A DNA stretch of 64,000 bases, from assembly GCF_009741735.1 (NCBI RefSeq), contig NZ_WHOH01000001.1, positions 124,001-188,000 of the forward strand, written 5' to 3'. Position numbers and translations under genes: made by a program. The notes below the pieces were generated by a model that saw only the letters and a list, made by a program, of their open reading frames with translations, searched no databases and was not told the origin of the DNA. Source of the stretch: Lentibacillus sp. JNUCC-1. GTDB taxonomy: Bacteria > Bacillota > Bacilli > Bacillales > Amphibacillaceae. Position 1 is the first letter of the stretch. Every line of letters begins with the position of its first letter. Positions 1 to 9,663 of the stretch are shown here, piece by piece.

Positions 1-2931
1 AAAGTTAAATGGCGTATGATTGTATTCAGGCAGTTTCGCTTGCTTTTGTCCATTAATTGTTTGTCGATTTACGCCGTAGCCCTGTTGCCCCATATTATAC
101 GCACTGCCCACAACACCTGGGGCAATACCTCCTGTTACATAAACTGTTCCTTCAAGGGTTATGCTGTCATTCATTATTTTAACAGTATCACCGGTTTTAA
201 TGCCTCTGATAGATGCATCGACTTTATTCATCCATATATAATTGTCAGAGCGCACTTCTCTTAACCATGCCGAACTAACATTTCTGTATGTGCCCATGTT
301 CCTGGCTTTCCAGTTTATAAATTGGAGCGGTTGTTTGGGCTTAATCGGCTTTCTATCAAACGTTTTAATTTCTTCATAAAAAGGCATCCCCTCAAAAGAT
401 TGACCATCGTATGAGTTTTTGCCTGCTGCCACACCTTCATCATAAAAGTTGGCCTGCCCGCTGAAACCGTATTTAATATGATTATTTATATACTCATTGC
501 CGGCTTCTTCAAAACGTCCGCCCCGATTCAACACATATACAACTTTTTTCCACTCCTCTGGTTTAACGGCTTGCCGCCATCGTGCTTCGTCAAAATAGTT
601 ACCCAATGCTTTAGTTCGAGCTCTGGTAAAGATTTCAAGTTCTCTTGCATCAGCATCTGGTACGGGGGTTTCGTCAAACGCTATATTGGCTACGCGTTTA
701 ATATAATAGTCCTCTTCAATATCAAGCGAACTTCCATCTGTAAAAGCATTTTTCCCATAGCCTGGCAAATCCATCCGTTTGGCTATTTCGATAATGCTGT
801 TTTCAAACGACCGCACATTCGGATAGACTCTTGTTACAGGCTGGTAAATGCTCGCTAATTTGGTTGTAATGTTGGGATAAATAGCCTCTCTTCCCCACCG
901 TTCTAAATAAACAGTATCCGGCAGAATAAAATCGGCATATTTACTCGTATCTCCAATTTGCACGTCAGATGCTACGAATAGTGGCAGGACATCTGGATCC
1001 TTCAGAGCGAGCTCCTGGATCTGGCCGTTTGGTGCAGATAAAACAGGTGACATCCTATGCGTGATCAATGCCTTGATCGGATAAGGATATTTATTCACCG
1101 CACTTGGAAGCACATCACCGACTGTTTGCGGACTGTATGGAAACCATGGCCGCTTAGCAGGATAGCCGTCTTTTTCAAATAAACTTGTTGTTTCATATTT
1201 GACTCCGTTCCGGCCTGTTGGAATCCCCCAAGGTTGTTTCCCATTTGGAACTGTATTTAGATCATAGCGCCCTTCAAATTCCTGATAAAAGACACCTGTT
1301 GTAATGTTGCCGCCTTTCCAGTCATAAGAGCCGATCAGATGGTTTAAACTTGCGATCAAACGTTGAGTATAATATCCATTTACGTGCATGGCTGGGCCAC
1401 GATAAGCAAGAATTGATGCACGTTTACCGTATGAAGTAAATTGTCTAGCAATCTGGATAATTTGAGCTTTGGGTATCGTTGTGATTTTACTGTAAGCTTC
1501 GACTGACTTTTCCATCGTGCGTTCTTTATACAACTGAAAAGCTGATTTCACCTTGATTCCTTTAAGGGTTGTATCAACCTCAAGCGTACCCTCGGAAGCT
1601 TTGTCATGTGGAACAGGACTGCCGTTTTCAATTACGACAAATTGTTCTTCACTGCCTATGCCTAAATCGCTCGCCCGTACTTTCGGCCGTTTAGGATCAC
1701 TTAAGTTAACCAAATGGCTGGCATCACTCCAGGTCGGCTCATTGTCGGCTTGAGCAGCCTCTCCGTTCGGGTTTGTGAGATAAACTGTATCATGCCAGTT
1801 GTTCTCAATTATGGTGCGTCCAATTGCTAAAGCAAGCGCTGCATCCGTACCTGGTTTAACGGGAGCCCAGATGTGAGCCTTTTCGGCAGTTTTACTGAAG
1901 CGCGGGTCTACCACAGCCATTTGCATGCCGTCCTTAATGGCGTTTGTTAACTTTGGTGCCAGCCATGTCGGTCCTTTGTTTGCCACCATGGGGTTGGTCC
2001 CCCAAACAAGTAAAAAGAGCGTGTTTTCTATGTCAGCATACTGACGTTTCTTCTTTTTCTCACCTGAATAAGATCGGACATTACCAATAACAGAGCTGAT
2101 ACCACAGACACCACCGTGATGATAGTAGTTTTTACTGCCAAGACTGTTAGAGATAAACCGTTGCACAAAATCACGACGATCTCCAACCATGAAGGTCACT
2201 TGATTTACTTTTGGTCCAAAATCCGGATGTTTTGTATCTACAAGAACCTCTTGATATTTCGAGTCAAAAGTCTCTTGCGTCATCGTGCCTGATTTTACTT
2301 TATCCCAATCAGCCATGACACCTTCTTCAGATACATATGCAGAGAGTTCTTTTAAACCAGGTGACCCTAGATCTTCGCTGCCATTGACAATCTCATCATA
2401 AGCTTCATCCCAGCTGACCACTTTCCATTTACCGCTGCCTCTTGGTCCAACGCGTTTAAGTGGATCTTTCACCCGGTAAGGATCATAAGCGGTCTGGATT
2501 CCGGCCTGTCCTTTCAAACAAATGCGTCCACCGCGGGCGCCACGTCCACCGCGCTTCACATCGCCATTCCCTTTGACAGCTTCATCCACCGGCGTTGCGT
2601 ATGCAATTGCGCCAAATGGCACCATATTTAACGGGCTATACTGATTTCCTGCAAGTTTACGAATGACTGTGGAATAAGGACCTTCTTTCTTTCCTGCAGT
2701 GATATAAGCTTTAATGGTACAATACGTGTTGCATTGTTCACATGTTGAAAAAATAACATCTTCAGCGCCGTAATCCTGATAATCTGTCCCAGAGCCGTGA
2801 CCCTCATCATACCAAACGCCATTAAATACCTGTTTTACCGGACCAATAAAGGCCGGACCCACAGCCGCCACTGCTCCAAACGCTCCCAATGCTTTTATGA
2901 ATTTACGTCTTGACATGGATTTATCTTCCAC
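1..2931 (-). CDS. Molybdopterin oxidoreductase catalytic subunit (TtrA/SrdA-like), 3' end cut by window edge
   Basis: Large catalytic subunit of a periplasm-facing, complex iron-sulfur molybdoenzyme; 977 codons are visible and the frame runs off the left edge. A GTG start at 2931 is chosen because GGGAGGG lies 6 nt upstream; the internal ATG at 2916 is too far away. The N-terminus carries a Tat signal (SRRKFIK then a hydrophobic stretch). A CEQCNTYC motif with a later Cys in GGRICLKG fits the proximal [4Fe-4S] cluster, and HHGGVCG offers a Cys as probable Mo ligand. It follows the Fe-S and NrfD genes, the B-C-A order known for tetrathionate reductase (ttrBCA) and Bacillus selenate reductase (srdBCA). 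Substrate cannot be assigned: tetrathionate, thiosulfate, selenate or arsenate-type chemistry are all possible. Confidence 0.85.
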   Translation of the reverse strand, partial: MEDKSMSRRKFIKALGAFGAVAAVGPAFIGPVKQVFNGVWYDEGHGSGTDYQDYGAEDVIFSTCEQCNTYCTIKAYITAGKKEGPYSTVIRKLAGNQYSPLNMVPFGAIAYATPVDEAVKGNGDVKRGGRGARGGRICLKGQAGIQTAYDPYRVKDPLKRVGPRGSGKWKVVSWDEAYDEIVNGSEDLGSPGLKELSAYVSEEGVMADWDKVKSGTMTQETFDSKYQEVLVDTKHPDFGPKVNQVTFMVGDRRDFVQRFISNSLGSKNYYHHGGVCGISSVIGNVRSYSGEKKKKRQYADIENTLFLLVWGTNPMVANKGPTWLAPKLTNAIKDGMQMAVVDPRFSKTAEKAHIWAPVKPGTDAALALAIGRTIIENNWHDTVYLTNPNGEAAQADNEPTWSDASHLVNLSDPKRPKVRASDLGIGSEEQFVVIENGSPVPHDKASEGTLEVDTTLKGIKVKSAFQLYKERTMEKSVEAYSKITTIPKAQIIQIARQFTSYGKRASILAYRGPAMHVNGYYTQRLIASLNHLIGSYDWKGGNITTGVFYQEFEGRYDLNTVPNGKQPWGIPTGRNGVKYETTSLFEKDGYPAKRPWFPYSPQTVGDVLPSAVNKYPYPIKALITHRMSPVLSAPNGQIQELALKDPDVLPLFVASDVQIGDTSKYADFILPDTVYLERWGREAIYPNITTKLASIYQPVTRVYPNVRSFENSIIEIAKRMDLPGYGKNAFTDGSSLDIEEDYYIKRVANIAFDETPVPDADARELEIFTRARTKALGNYFDEARWRQAVKPEEWKKVVYVLNRGGRFEEAGNEYINNHIKYGFSGQANFYDEGVAAGKNSYDGQSFEGMPFYEEIKTFDRKPIKPKQPLQFINWKARNMGTYRNVSSAWLREVRSDNYIWMNKVDASIRGIKTGDTVKIMNDSITLEGTVYVTGGIAPGVVGSAYNMGQQGYGVNRQTINGQKQAKLPEYNHTPFNF

Positions 2932-2933
2932 AG

Positions 2934-4201
2934 CTATCCCTCCCTTTCCATATTTTCAGGGGATTCTTCGAGGGGCAACAATCTGTCGCCTATGGTGAAA
3001 ATTAACAGTCCCATGGCACCAATACCGACACTGACCATCCACTCATTAATTGTCGGATAGTAATTCCCAGCAGGCATCCCTTCAAATACCGGAACAATCT
3101 GGGATGGAACCACAATATTGAAACGAACACCAATGATTCCAATTACCACAAGAACAGCAGCTGTCAGAATGGCATTAATATTAGCGGCTGTCTTCTTATA
3201 AAAAATAATGAAGATCGGAACAGCTGCCCCAAGAAACATCTGTACACCCCAGAATGACCAACTGTATGGTCCACCCATCTGGATCGCCATATTCTGTAAG
3301 TGTTCAGGTTCAAGACCGTATACACCAACGAGATACTCGTAGAACTGGAGAAGTAAATCGATAAACAGAAATGCGATCATCATTTTCCCGAGTGATATCA
3401 CCATCGATTTGTCTATCGGCTGTTTGCTGACTTTTGTCTTAATAATGTAGGCTGCCAACAATAGCGCTGTGCCAGAGACCATGGCGGATACAACGAATAT
3501 GATCGGAAATAATCCTGTATTCCAAGCAGAACGAGCGCCAACTACAGCGAACAGTGCTCCTGTGCCTCCGTGTACACCAAGAATTGCAAGCGGTATGCCG
3601 ATAATGCCTAGTATCTTCATCCAACGGTGATCTCTTTTTTAGTCTGATCGCTAATGGTACTGTTTCTAAATGTCAGCATGCGGGCAACCTTTCCGCGAAT
3701 GTTCTGAGCAGGTCGCAGCCGAACAAGGTCTTCTCGCATGGCGATATACAATTCAACAACCAGTAACGTAATGTATACGACGTAAAAGTGAATTTCCCAT
3801 GCCAGGACACTAATCACGTTCCAGAACACCATGGCATTAATAAAACGTTCAGGGCGTCCTAGGTCCATCAAGACAAATGTTAAAGCAACGATCATACAGA
3901 CGACTGCTGTAAATAATGCCATTTTACCGATGCGCTCGTACTGGTACATGCCAAAAACATAGATCAGCGATGATAACAGAAACGATCCGGCACTAAGACC
4001 AACGAAGAAAATGTAAAAGGCAATCCATGCACCCCACGGGGTAATGGAAGATAAATTGGTCGTATCGAGTCCCAGCACAAGTCGTTCAATGATAAAATAA
4101 CCACCTATTGCAAGCAGCACCAACAAACTGCCAACCCACCACTTAAACGCTGGACTCATTTTTGACTCGCTTGATATATCAGGTTTCGTTAACGTGGCCA
4201 T
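2934..4201 (-). pseudogene. NrfD/PsrC-type membrane quinol subunit, reading frame broken in the middle
   Basis: Membrane anchor that would pass electrons from menaquinol to the Fe-S subunit. The 5' frame (4201-3617) encodes 194 residues with about five helices, starting MATLTKPD behind GAGGAGG. The 3' frame (3620-2934) encodes about six more helices and resumes as WMKILGIIG. Together they make one normal NrfD of about 420 residues. The break lies at an A6 run (coding strand; 3635-3640): with one extra A the junction reads TKKRDHRWMKILG without a stop. The halves overlap as ATGA, so coupled translation of two half-proteins is conceivable, but no good ribosome site precedes the second ATG. Most likely a single-base deletion or a base-calling error. 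Confidence 0.8.
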
Positions 4202-4217
4202 ACTGCTACACCTCCTC

Positions 4218-5102
4218 TTATTTTAGATAAATAACGTTAGGGCCAGCACCGAGCTCGCTCTTTAGTCGAAATGCGCGTGGGCTGTTTGCAAGTTTTGAAA
4301 CGGTTGAGTTCGGATCATTAAGGTCACCGAAAAATCTTGCATCCCCGATACACGTTTCCACACAGGCAGGCTCTTCACCACGTTCAAGTCTATGCAAGCA
4401 GAAATTGCATTTTCGAACTGTACCAATTGGACTTTTACGTTTACCGCGCTCTCCCCGTTCAATGCCATATTCAGGGCTTGTTACATCATTAAAACTGAGC
4501 ATTTCATCTTCATAGCTTTCACCAAAATCAAATGAACGTGCACCATAGGGGCAGGCGATGATGCAGTATCGACATCCGATACAGCGGTCATTGTCGATTG
4601 TGACAATCCCATTATCCAGTTTGAAGGTCGCTTTAACCGGGCAGACCTGAACACATGGTGGCTTATCACAATGCATACAAGGCATAGGTAAGTTCACCTT
4701 TGCCAAGTTAGGGAATTCTCCAATTTCCTCTTCTAGGACCACATTATAGGAAATGCCTGGTGGGGTTCTATTTTCTGATTTACATGCGACTGTACAGGAA
4801 TCACACCCGACACATTTCTGCAGGTCAATCACCATTCCCCATTTAACGCCTTTCTTTGTGTTTCCCTCTTCATCGATCGGTTCCTGGGTGAATAAATCAC
4901 CAAATTCCCCGAGCAGAGATGAGTGATATTTTTTATGGAATGCTTTAATATCCAGGTTCCCTGCAACAACCCTGCGAGCATCATCAGCCATATCCATTCC
5001 AAGCTGCGTGCTGTATGGGGATTGATCCAGTTCTGTTTTAGCATCAGGAACTCTAGTCTCTGCCAGCTGATTCCAGTCTTTTTCAAGCATTTGCTTAAGC
5101 AT
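4218..5102 (-). CDS. Four-cluster ferredoxin-like subunit (TtrB/SrdB/PsrB family)
   Basis: Electron-transfer subunit of the molybdoenzyme, expected outside the membrane with the catalytic subunit. About 294 residues. Four Cys groups typical of this family are present: CVGCDSCTVAC, CMHCDKPPCVQVC, CIGCRYCIIAC and CNFC followed by CVETC, enough for four [4Fe-4S] clusters. About 85 residues precede the first cluster, longer than usual for PsrB. The ATG at 5102 is preferred over a GTG at 5111 because AGAGG then lies 8 nt upstream. First gene of the operon, followed after 16 nt by the NrfD gene. No Tat signal is visible, so it probably travels with the catalytic subunit. Confidence 0.85.
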   Translation of the reverse strand: MLKQMLEKDWNQLAETRVPDAKTELDQSPYSTQLGMDMADDARRVVAGNLDIKAFHKKYHSSLLGEFGDLFTQEPIDEEGNTKKGVKWGMVIDLQKCVGCDSCTVACKSENRTPPGISYNVVLEEEIGEFPNLAKVNLPMPCMHCDKPPCVQVCPVKATFKLDNGIVTIDNDRCIGCRYCIIACPYGARSFDFGESYEDEMLSFNDVTSPEYGIERGERGKRKSPIGTVRKCNFCLHRLERGEEPACVETCIGDARFFGDLNDPNSTVSKLANSPRAFRLKSELGAGPNVIYLK

Positions 5103-5127
5103 TAACTTCACCTCTTTACTGATGTGT

Positions 5128-5178
5128 TAACTCAAGTATAGGTTACCCCCTAACGTGCAATATGTGACTTTTGTTACA
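5128..5178 (-). promoter_or_regulatory. Fnr-activated-type promoter of the molybdoenzyme operon
   Basis: TGTGACTTTTGTTACA at 5163-5178 matches the Bacillus Fnr consensus TGTGA-N6-TCACA with one mismatch. On the minus strand a -10-like TATACT lies at 5140-5135, which puts the start of transcription near 5128 and the box centre near -42, the classical position for Fnr activation. No convincing -35 hexamer is present, as expected for an activator-dependent promoter. Inference from sequence only. Confidence 0.6.
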
Positions 5179-5262
5179 CTTGAAAGAGTGTTCATGAATT
5201 CGTCATACACACAATTGATCACCCCAAAAACACAAGGACGTGTAATGACGTTTGCTAGATAA

Positions 5263-5303
5263 AAAAGCTGCTGAATCTCTAATTAGAGTTTCAGCAGCTT
5301 TTA
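5263..5303 (-). terminator. Rho-independent terminator of the cytochrome oxidase operon
   Basis: Stem AAAAGCTGCTGAA pairs with TTTCAGCAGCTTTT around an AATTAGAG-type loop. It follows the last oxidase gene and has T-tracts on both sides, so it may also insulate the divergent flank. Confidence 0.85.
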
Positions 5304-5316
5304 ATCTAATGTTTTG

Positions 5317-5889
5317 CTAAAATATATACCTCACATACACAACCAGCAGAATACCAATCCAAACGATATCAACAAAATGCCAGTAATAGGAAAATATTTT
5401 ATACTTTTCGATATATAAGCTGTGCGGAATATGCCGTTTCAGCTGTATGAATAAAACAATCATCCATCCACATCCGAACGCTACGTGAGCCGCATGCAGG
5501 CCAACCAGCACATAATATGAACTCAAAAACGAACTGGTGCTTAACGTGTAACCTTCCTGTACATACGTATAAAACTCACTAATCTCCAGACCAAGAAACA
5601 CAAGCGCAAACAATAATGTGACCCCAAGCCAGGGTATAAGTTTTTTAAGTTGTTTTCCTTCTAGGCCTCGTTCAGACATTATCAATGTTCCGCTTGAAGA
5701 TAGCAGGAATATGGAAGACAAGATAACACTTTTCGTCTCAAATACGTCTGACGGATGCGGCCCTTCTGAGGAAGGGGTGAAGATCAGATATGTGGCAAAC
5801 AACGTTAAAAACATAATAGCTTCAACGAAAAGATATATGAGAAAACCAAACTTTTTATCGTTGAAGAGAGCTGCTTCATACTGATTCAT
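5317..5889 (-). CDS. coxC: Haem-copper oxidase subunit III
   Basis: Membrane subunit III of a cytochrome oxidase; it stabilises the catalytic core and supports proton uptake. About 190 residues and five helices, beginning MNQYEAALFNDKKFG; typical motifs include LVGLHAAHVAFG and a C-terminal YYWHFVDIVWIGI, with the conserved Trp-His-Phe-Val-Asp segment. Start at 5889 lies 9 nt behind AGGGGG; an in-frame ATG at 5895 is the alternative. It overlaps the 3' end of the subunit I gene by 14 nt and is the last gene of the operon. No separate subunit IV gene follows. Confidence 0.88.
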   Translation of the reverse strand: MNQYEAALFNDKKFGFLIYLFVEAIMFLTLFATYLIFTPSSEGPHPSDVFETKSVILSSIFLLSSSGTLIMSERGLEGKQLKKLIPWLGVTLLFALVFLGLEISEFYTYVQEGYTLSTSSFLSSYYVLVGLHAAHVAFGCGWMIVLFIQLKRHIPHSLYIEKYKIFSYYWHFVDIVWIGILLVVYVRYIF

Positions 5890-7798
5890 GGCCATCTTCC
5901 CCCTTTCCGTAGTATTGTTCCCGCTCATCACGAAAGGCTCTAATGATAAAGCACATGAACACACCTGCACCTGCAAGTACAGCAAGCCAGATCCAGCCAT
6001 ACATTAAACCGAATGAAAGGACCGCTAGCAGGTTGGCCATAATAAACGGAATAATTGAGTCTCTGGAAATAGGGGATGCCAATTTTTCATCAGTTGTTTC
6101 CAAGTCCTCTCCCCGTTGTTTCGCGTACCAATAGGGGTCCATCTCTTTTACAATCGGCATGGGCTGAAAAGAATCTTCTGGTGCTGGTGAAGCAACAGTC
6201 CATTCCAGTGTCCTTCCGTCCCACGGATCAGAACCGACACGTTCTTTTTTTCGTATGGTTATAAACAGATTGTAGAACATCACTGCGACCCCGATTCCCA
6301 TGAGAAATGCACCGATTGTACTGATGAAGTTAGTGGCCGTTAAACCTTCCCCAACGTCATATGTGAATGTTCTCCGTGGCATCCCATTCATGCCGGTAAT
6401 ATGCATTGGGAAAAATGTCAGATGATATCCAATTAAAAACAGCCAGAAATGCCATTTCCCAAGTTTTTCATTTAATTGGTATCCCGTAATCTTAGGGAAG
6501 TAGTAATAAATCCCTGCAAATATCCCTAATATCGTTGACGCTAAAATAACGTAATGAAAGTGAGCCACCACAAAGTGTGAATCATGGAACTGGAAATCGG
6601 CAGCTGATACCGAAAGCATAACGCCGGTCACACCTCCCATGACGAATGAAGGTATAAACCCGAGTGAAAATAACATCGGGGTTGTCATTCGCAATACCCC
6701 GCCTCGCATTGTAAACAACCAGTTAAATACTTTTACGCCTGTCGGGACAGCGATGGCCATCGTCGTTAAGGCAAATACTGTATTAACCAGCGGGCCGAGA
6801 CCGACTGTAAACATATGGTGTACCCAAACTGTAAACGCGAGAAATGCGATTGTGCCAATTGAGATTACCATAGCCGGATAGCCGAATATTCTTTTCTTGG
6901 AAAATGTGGTTATAATATCAGAGAATAGTCCGAATGCCGGCAGTGCCAGGATGTATACTTCCGGATGCCCGAAAATCCAGAATAAATGCTGCCAGAATAT
7001 CGGATCACCATCAGGGCCGTTGAAAAACTTCGTGTCGAACATTCGATCAAACATTAACAGATATAAACCGATAGCAAGCACTGTAAAAGCCACAAGGATT
7101 AAAAACGATGTAATCAGACTTGCCCACGTAAACAGTGGCATTCTCATTAGTTTCATGCCTGGAGCCCGGTGTCTGAATATCGTTACAATTATATTCAATG
7201 CTGTGAATATCGTACCAAGCCCCGATATCTGTACCCCAAATACATAGTAGTCAGAATTGACATCTGGTGTAAATAACGATGTAGACAACGGCGCATAGCC
7301 TGTCCAGCCAATCGCCGGAGCACTATCAAAAAAGAAAGCTAGATTAAAGAGCATTCCCCCGGCGAAAAACAGCCAAAACCCGACCGCATTCAGAAATGGA
7401 AACGCTAGATCTCTCGCTCCGATTTGTAATGGGACAGCGACGTTCATCAGGCCTAACAGCATAGGAGTTGCTGCAAAAAAAATCATCATGGTGCCATGTG
7501 TGGTGAACACCTCATTATATTTCTGGAATTGAAATAACCAAAATTCGTTTTGCGGCAAAGCAAGCTGTGAGCGAATTAATAACGCATCTACACCTGCCCT
7601 GAGAAAAAACAGAAAACCAAAAATCATATAGAGTGTTCCCACTTTACGGTGGTGAGTTGTGCGCATATATTCCCAAATGACAGACCACTTATTTTGCTTA
7701 ATGACGTATGTAGCCAAGACAATGCCAATAATAATCACAGATACCCAGGCGGCTATAACGTCAGATGGGACATGTTTTTCAAAAAAGGGTATATACAT
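5876..7798 (-). CDS. coxA: Haem-copper oxidase subunit I
   Basis: Catalytic subunit holding the low-spin haem and the haem a3 (or o3)-CuB oxygen-reduction site; pumps protons. About 640 residues. Visible ligands: HPEVYI (CuB His with the cross-linked Tyr), WVHHMFT (CuB His pair) and HFHYV (haem ligands). The length and the extra C-terminal membrane segments resemble QoxB of quinol oxidases, but the partner subunit II keeps a CuA site, so the electron donor should be cytochrome c. Start is the ATG at 7798, 8 nt behind AAGGAG; a GTG at 7804 would be too close to it. Middle gene of a II-I-III operon. Confidence 0.92.
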   Translation of the reverse strand: MYIPFFEKHVPSDVIAAWVSVIIIGIVLATYVIKQNKWSVIWEYMRTTHHRKVGTLYMIFGFLFFLRAGVDALLIRSQLALPQNEFWLFQFQKYNEVFTTHGTMMIFFAATPMLLGLMNVAVPLQIGARDLAFPFLNAVGFWLFFAGGMLFNLAFFFDSAPAIGWTGYAPLSTSLFTPDVNSDYYVFGVQISGLGTIFTALNIIVTIFRHRAPGMKLMRMPLFTWASLITSFLILVAFTVLAIGLYLLMFDRMFDTKFFNGPDGDPIFWQHLFWIFGHPEVYILALPAFGLFSDIITTFSKKRIFGYPAMVISIGTIAFLAFTVWVHHMFTVGLGPLVNTVFALTTMAIAVPTGVKVFNWLFTMRGGVLRMTTPMLFSLGFIPSFVMGGVTGVMLSVSAADFQFHDSHFVVAHFHYVILASTILGIFAGIYYYFPKITGYQLNEKLGKWHFWLFLIGYHLTFFPMHITGMNGMPRRTFTYDVGEGLTATNFISTIGAFLMGIGVAVMFYNLFITIRKKERVGSDPWDGRTLEWTVASPAPEDSFQPMPIVKEMDPYWYAKQRGEDLETTDEKLASPISRDSIIPFIMANLLAVLSFGLMYGWIWLAVLAGAGVFMCFIIRAFRDEREQYYGKGEDGHESV

Positions 7799-7828
7799 TT
7801 TCACTGCTCCTTCCTACAAATTTTAAGA

Positions 7829-8545
7829 TTAGTCGTCCTGGTTATCTGGTTTTTTTAAGTAGTCCTCATAATCAGATTTTGAAACCACTTCTGTGTTAAA
7901 AACCATATTGGTATGCTGTATCCCACAATACTCTGCACATTTACCTCTATAAGTGCCTCTTTCTGCATCCTTAATTTCATAGGTGTAGACCCTGCCCGGG
8001 ACAGCGTCAACTTTGCCAGCCAATTCTGGAATCCAAAAAGAATGAATCACGTCTTTTGAGGTTATATGAAAAACAATTGTTTCGTCTTCGGGGATAATCA
8101 ATTCATCATGAACCGTTTTTCCATTCTCATATTCAAATGTCCAAGTGAATTGTTGACCTGTTACATTAATATGAGTACCTTCTTTATCTGCACCTTCACG
8201 ATTATCAGCTTGCAATTCAGGTGAATGATCATATGTCGTCATAATCGTAGGCACGGCTAAAATAGCAAGTAAAACAAACGGAATAATCGTCCAAGTCAAT
8301 TCTAGTTTTAAATTCCCTTTTACATCAGTCGGGACAAAACCGTCTTTGTTTTTAGTGTAGCGATATTTAAACGTAAACCATGCAAATAAAACAAATACGA
8401 CGAGTATGACCAAGGTCATAATCCCAAGGCTTAACCAGATTAAATAAGCTTGTTCCTGTCCAGTTACACTTTTCGGATTTAACACAGCGATATCGCTACA
8501 TCCCGAGAGCAAAAAAACAAATGACAATAACATCAAGCGCTTCAA
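7829..8545 (-). CDS. coxB: Cytochrome c oxidase subunit II, CuA-containing lipoprotein
   Basis: Receives electrons from cytochrome c at a dinuclear CuA centre. 238 residues: lipoprotein signal ending LLSGC, two membrane helices, then a cupredoxin domain. The CuA ligands are present: a His in VIHSFW and the CAEYCGIQHTNM motif (two Cys, Glu, His, Met). No haem c domain is fused at the C-terminus, unlike Bacillus caa3 CtaC. A TTG start at 8545 lies 9 nt behind GGGAGGG and supplies the basic KR n-region. First gene of the operon; the divergent gene encodes a dihaem cytochrome c, the likely donor. Confidence 0.9.
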   Translation of the reverse strand: MKRLMLLSFVFLLSGCSDIAVLNPKSVTGQEQAYLIWLSLGIMTLVILVVFVLFAWFTFKYRYTKNKDGFVPTDVKGNLKLELTWTIIPFVLLAILAVPTIMTTYDHSPELQADNREGADKEGTHINVTGQQFTWTFEYENGKTVHDELIIPEDETIVFHITSKDVIHSFWIPELAGKVDAVPGRVYTYEIKDAERGTYRGKCAEYCGIQHTNMVFNTEVVSKSDYEDYLKKPDNQDD

Positions 8546-8679
8546 TGTTTGCTTCCCTCCCTATCTTCTCTATCTATTACAATTTCATCTACCCATGCAC
8601 AATTTAAAATAAACATTCGTTTTTCAATATGATTTTCTGGGTATAGAAAATTAATAGATTGATATAAGGGAGGAATACC

Positions 8680-9608
8680 ATGTTTCTGACGAAGGAGCGT
8701 TATGTGTGGCTTATATTTATAAGTTTGTCCGTTATAGCCGCCTGCTCCAATATGGCCAGTGGCGAAGATGAAATGTACGATGCCAGAGATATTCGAGAAG
8801 AGCTCGATGCATTGGATGAAGATAACGATATTCTATATGGCAAAAAGTATTCGACGACACCAAAGCTATTGTCCCTGAAAACGTTGGCAATGAGCTGTCT
8901 TGTATGAGTTGCCACGGTGATGGCGGTCTTGCTCCGAATTCTCCAATGGTCGGCATTACCAAAAAGTTTCCGATTATGCGCAGGGGCGAGTTTACAACTA
9001 TAGAAGACCGAATTAACGGCTGTTTTGTTAGAAGCATGAATGGGGAAAAGCTTGATAAGGACAGCCGTGAGATGAAAGCAATGGTCGCTTATTTTGAATT
9101 TATATCCAAAGATGTCGAATCAGAGGATGATATAACATGGCGTATGAGCAATGATAAGAAAAAGGTTCCAGAGCCTGACGTTGCAAACGGGGCAGAGTTA
9201 TTCACAAAAAAGAATTGCATCGCATGTCATGCTACAGATGGTTCGGGTACAAGTGACCATACGGGCCCGCAATTATGGGGAGATGGATCCTTTAATGAAG
9301 CTGCTGGGATGACGAAGATTGAGAAAGCATCCGGGTTTATCCAAAATAACATGCCTAAAGGAAAGGAAGGAAGCTTAACAGATCAAGAAGCAGCGGACCT
9401 TGCAGCATTTGTTTTATCACACGAACGGCCGCTGGGTGGAGATAAAGTTGGTGATTACCACCTTAAATCCAAACGCACATACATTACAAAAGAACGTCGC
9501 GAACAAATTAGGAACGGCACCTTCGACTGGACCCAACTCGACGTGATCATTCCTAAAGATCAGAACAAAGACGATAAAAAAGGTAAAGCTAAAAACCAAA
9601 ATAACTAA
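8680..9608 (+). pseudogene. Dihaem cytochrome c lipoprotein, frameshifted before the first haem site
   Basis: Would encode a roughly 310-residue membrane-anchored dihaem cytochrome c. The 5' part (from 8680, behind GGGAGG) begins with a lipoprotein signal ending VIAAC. The 3' frame holds CMSCH and CIACH, two CxxCH haem sites. In between, the first frame loses homology after LYGKK and stops at 8907; adding one base at the A5 run 8842-8846 gives KKVFDDTKAIVPENVGNELSCMSCH, a normal continuation of this family. The frame that carries both haems therefore lacks its own signal peptide. Divergent from the oxidase operon, it is the likely electron donor to CuA. Real mutation or homopolymer miscall. 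Confidence 0.82.
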
Positions 9609-9623
9609 ACACCAAAAAAGTAG

Positions 9624-9652
9624 AAAGGAAGCTGCCAACGCAGCTCCCTTTT
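9624..9652 (+). terminator. Terminator after the cytochrome c gene
   Basis: AAAGG(A)AGCTGC pairs with GCAGCT(C)CCTTTT around a CAAC loop, 15 nt after the stop codon. Confidence 0.8.
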
Positions 9653-9663
9653 AAAATCCCCAA

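Noticed and set aside
3620..3645. Programmed -1 frameshift as in dnaX for the NrfD gene
   Set aside because: The run is T AAA AAA G rather than the A AAA AAG heptamer in the proper phase, no stimulatory stem is obvious, and similar one-base losses occur in six other genes.
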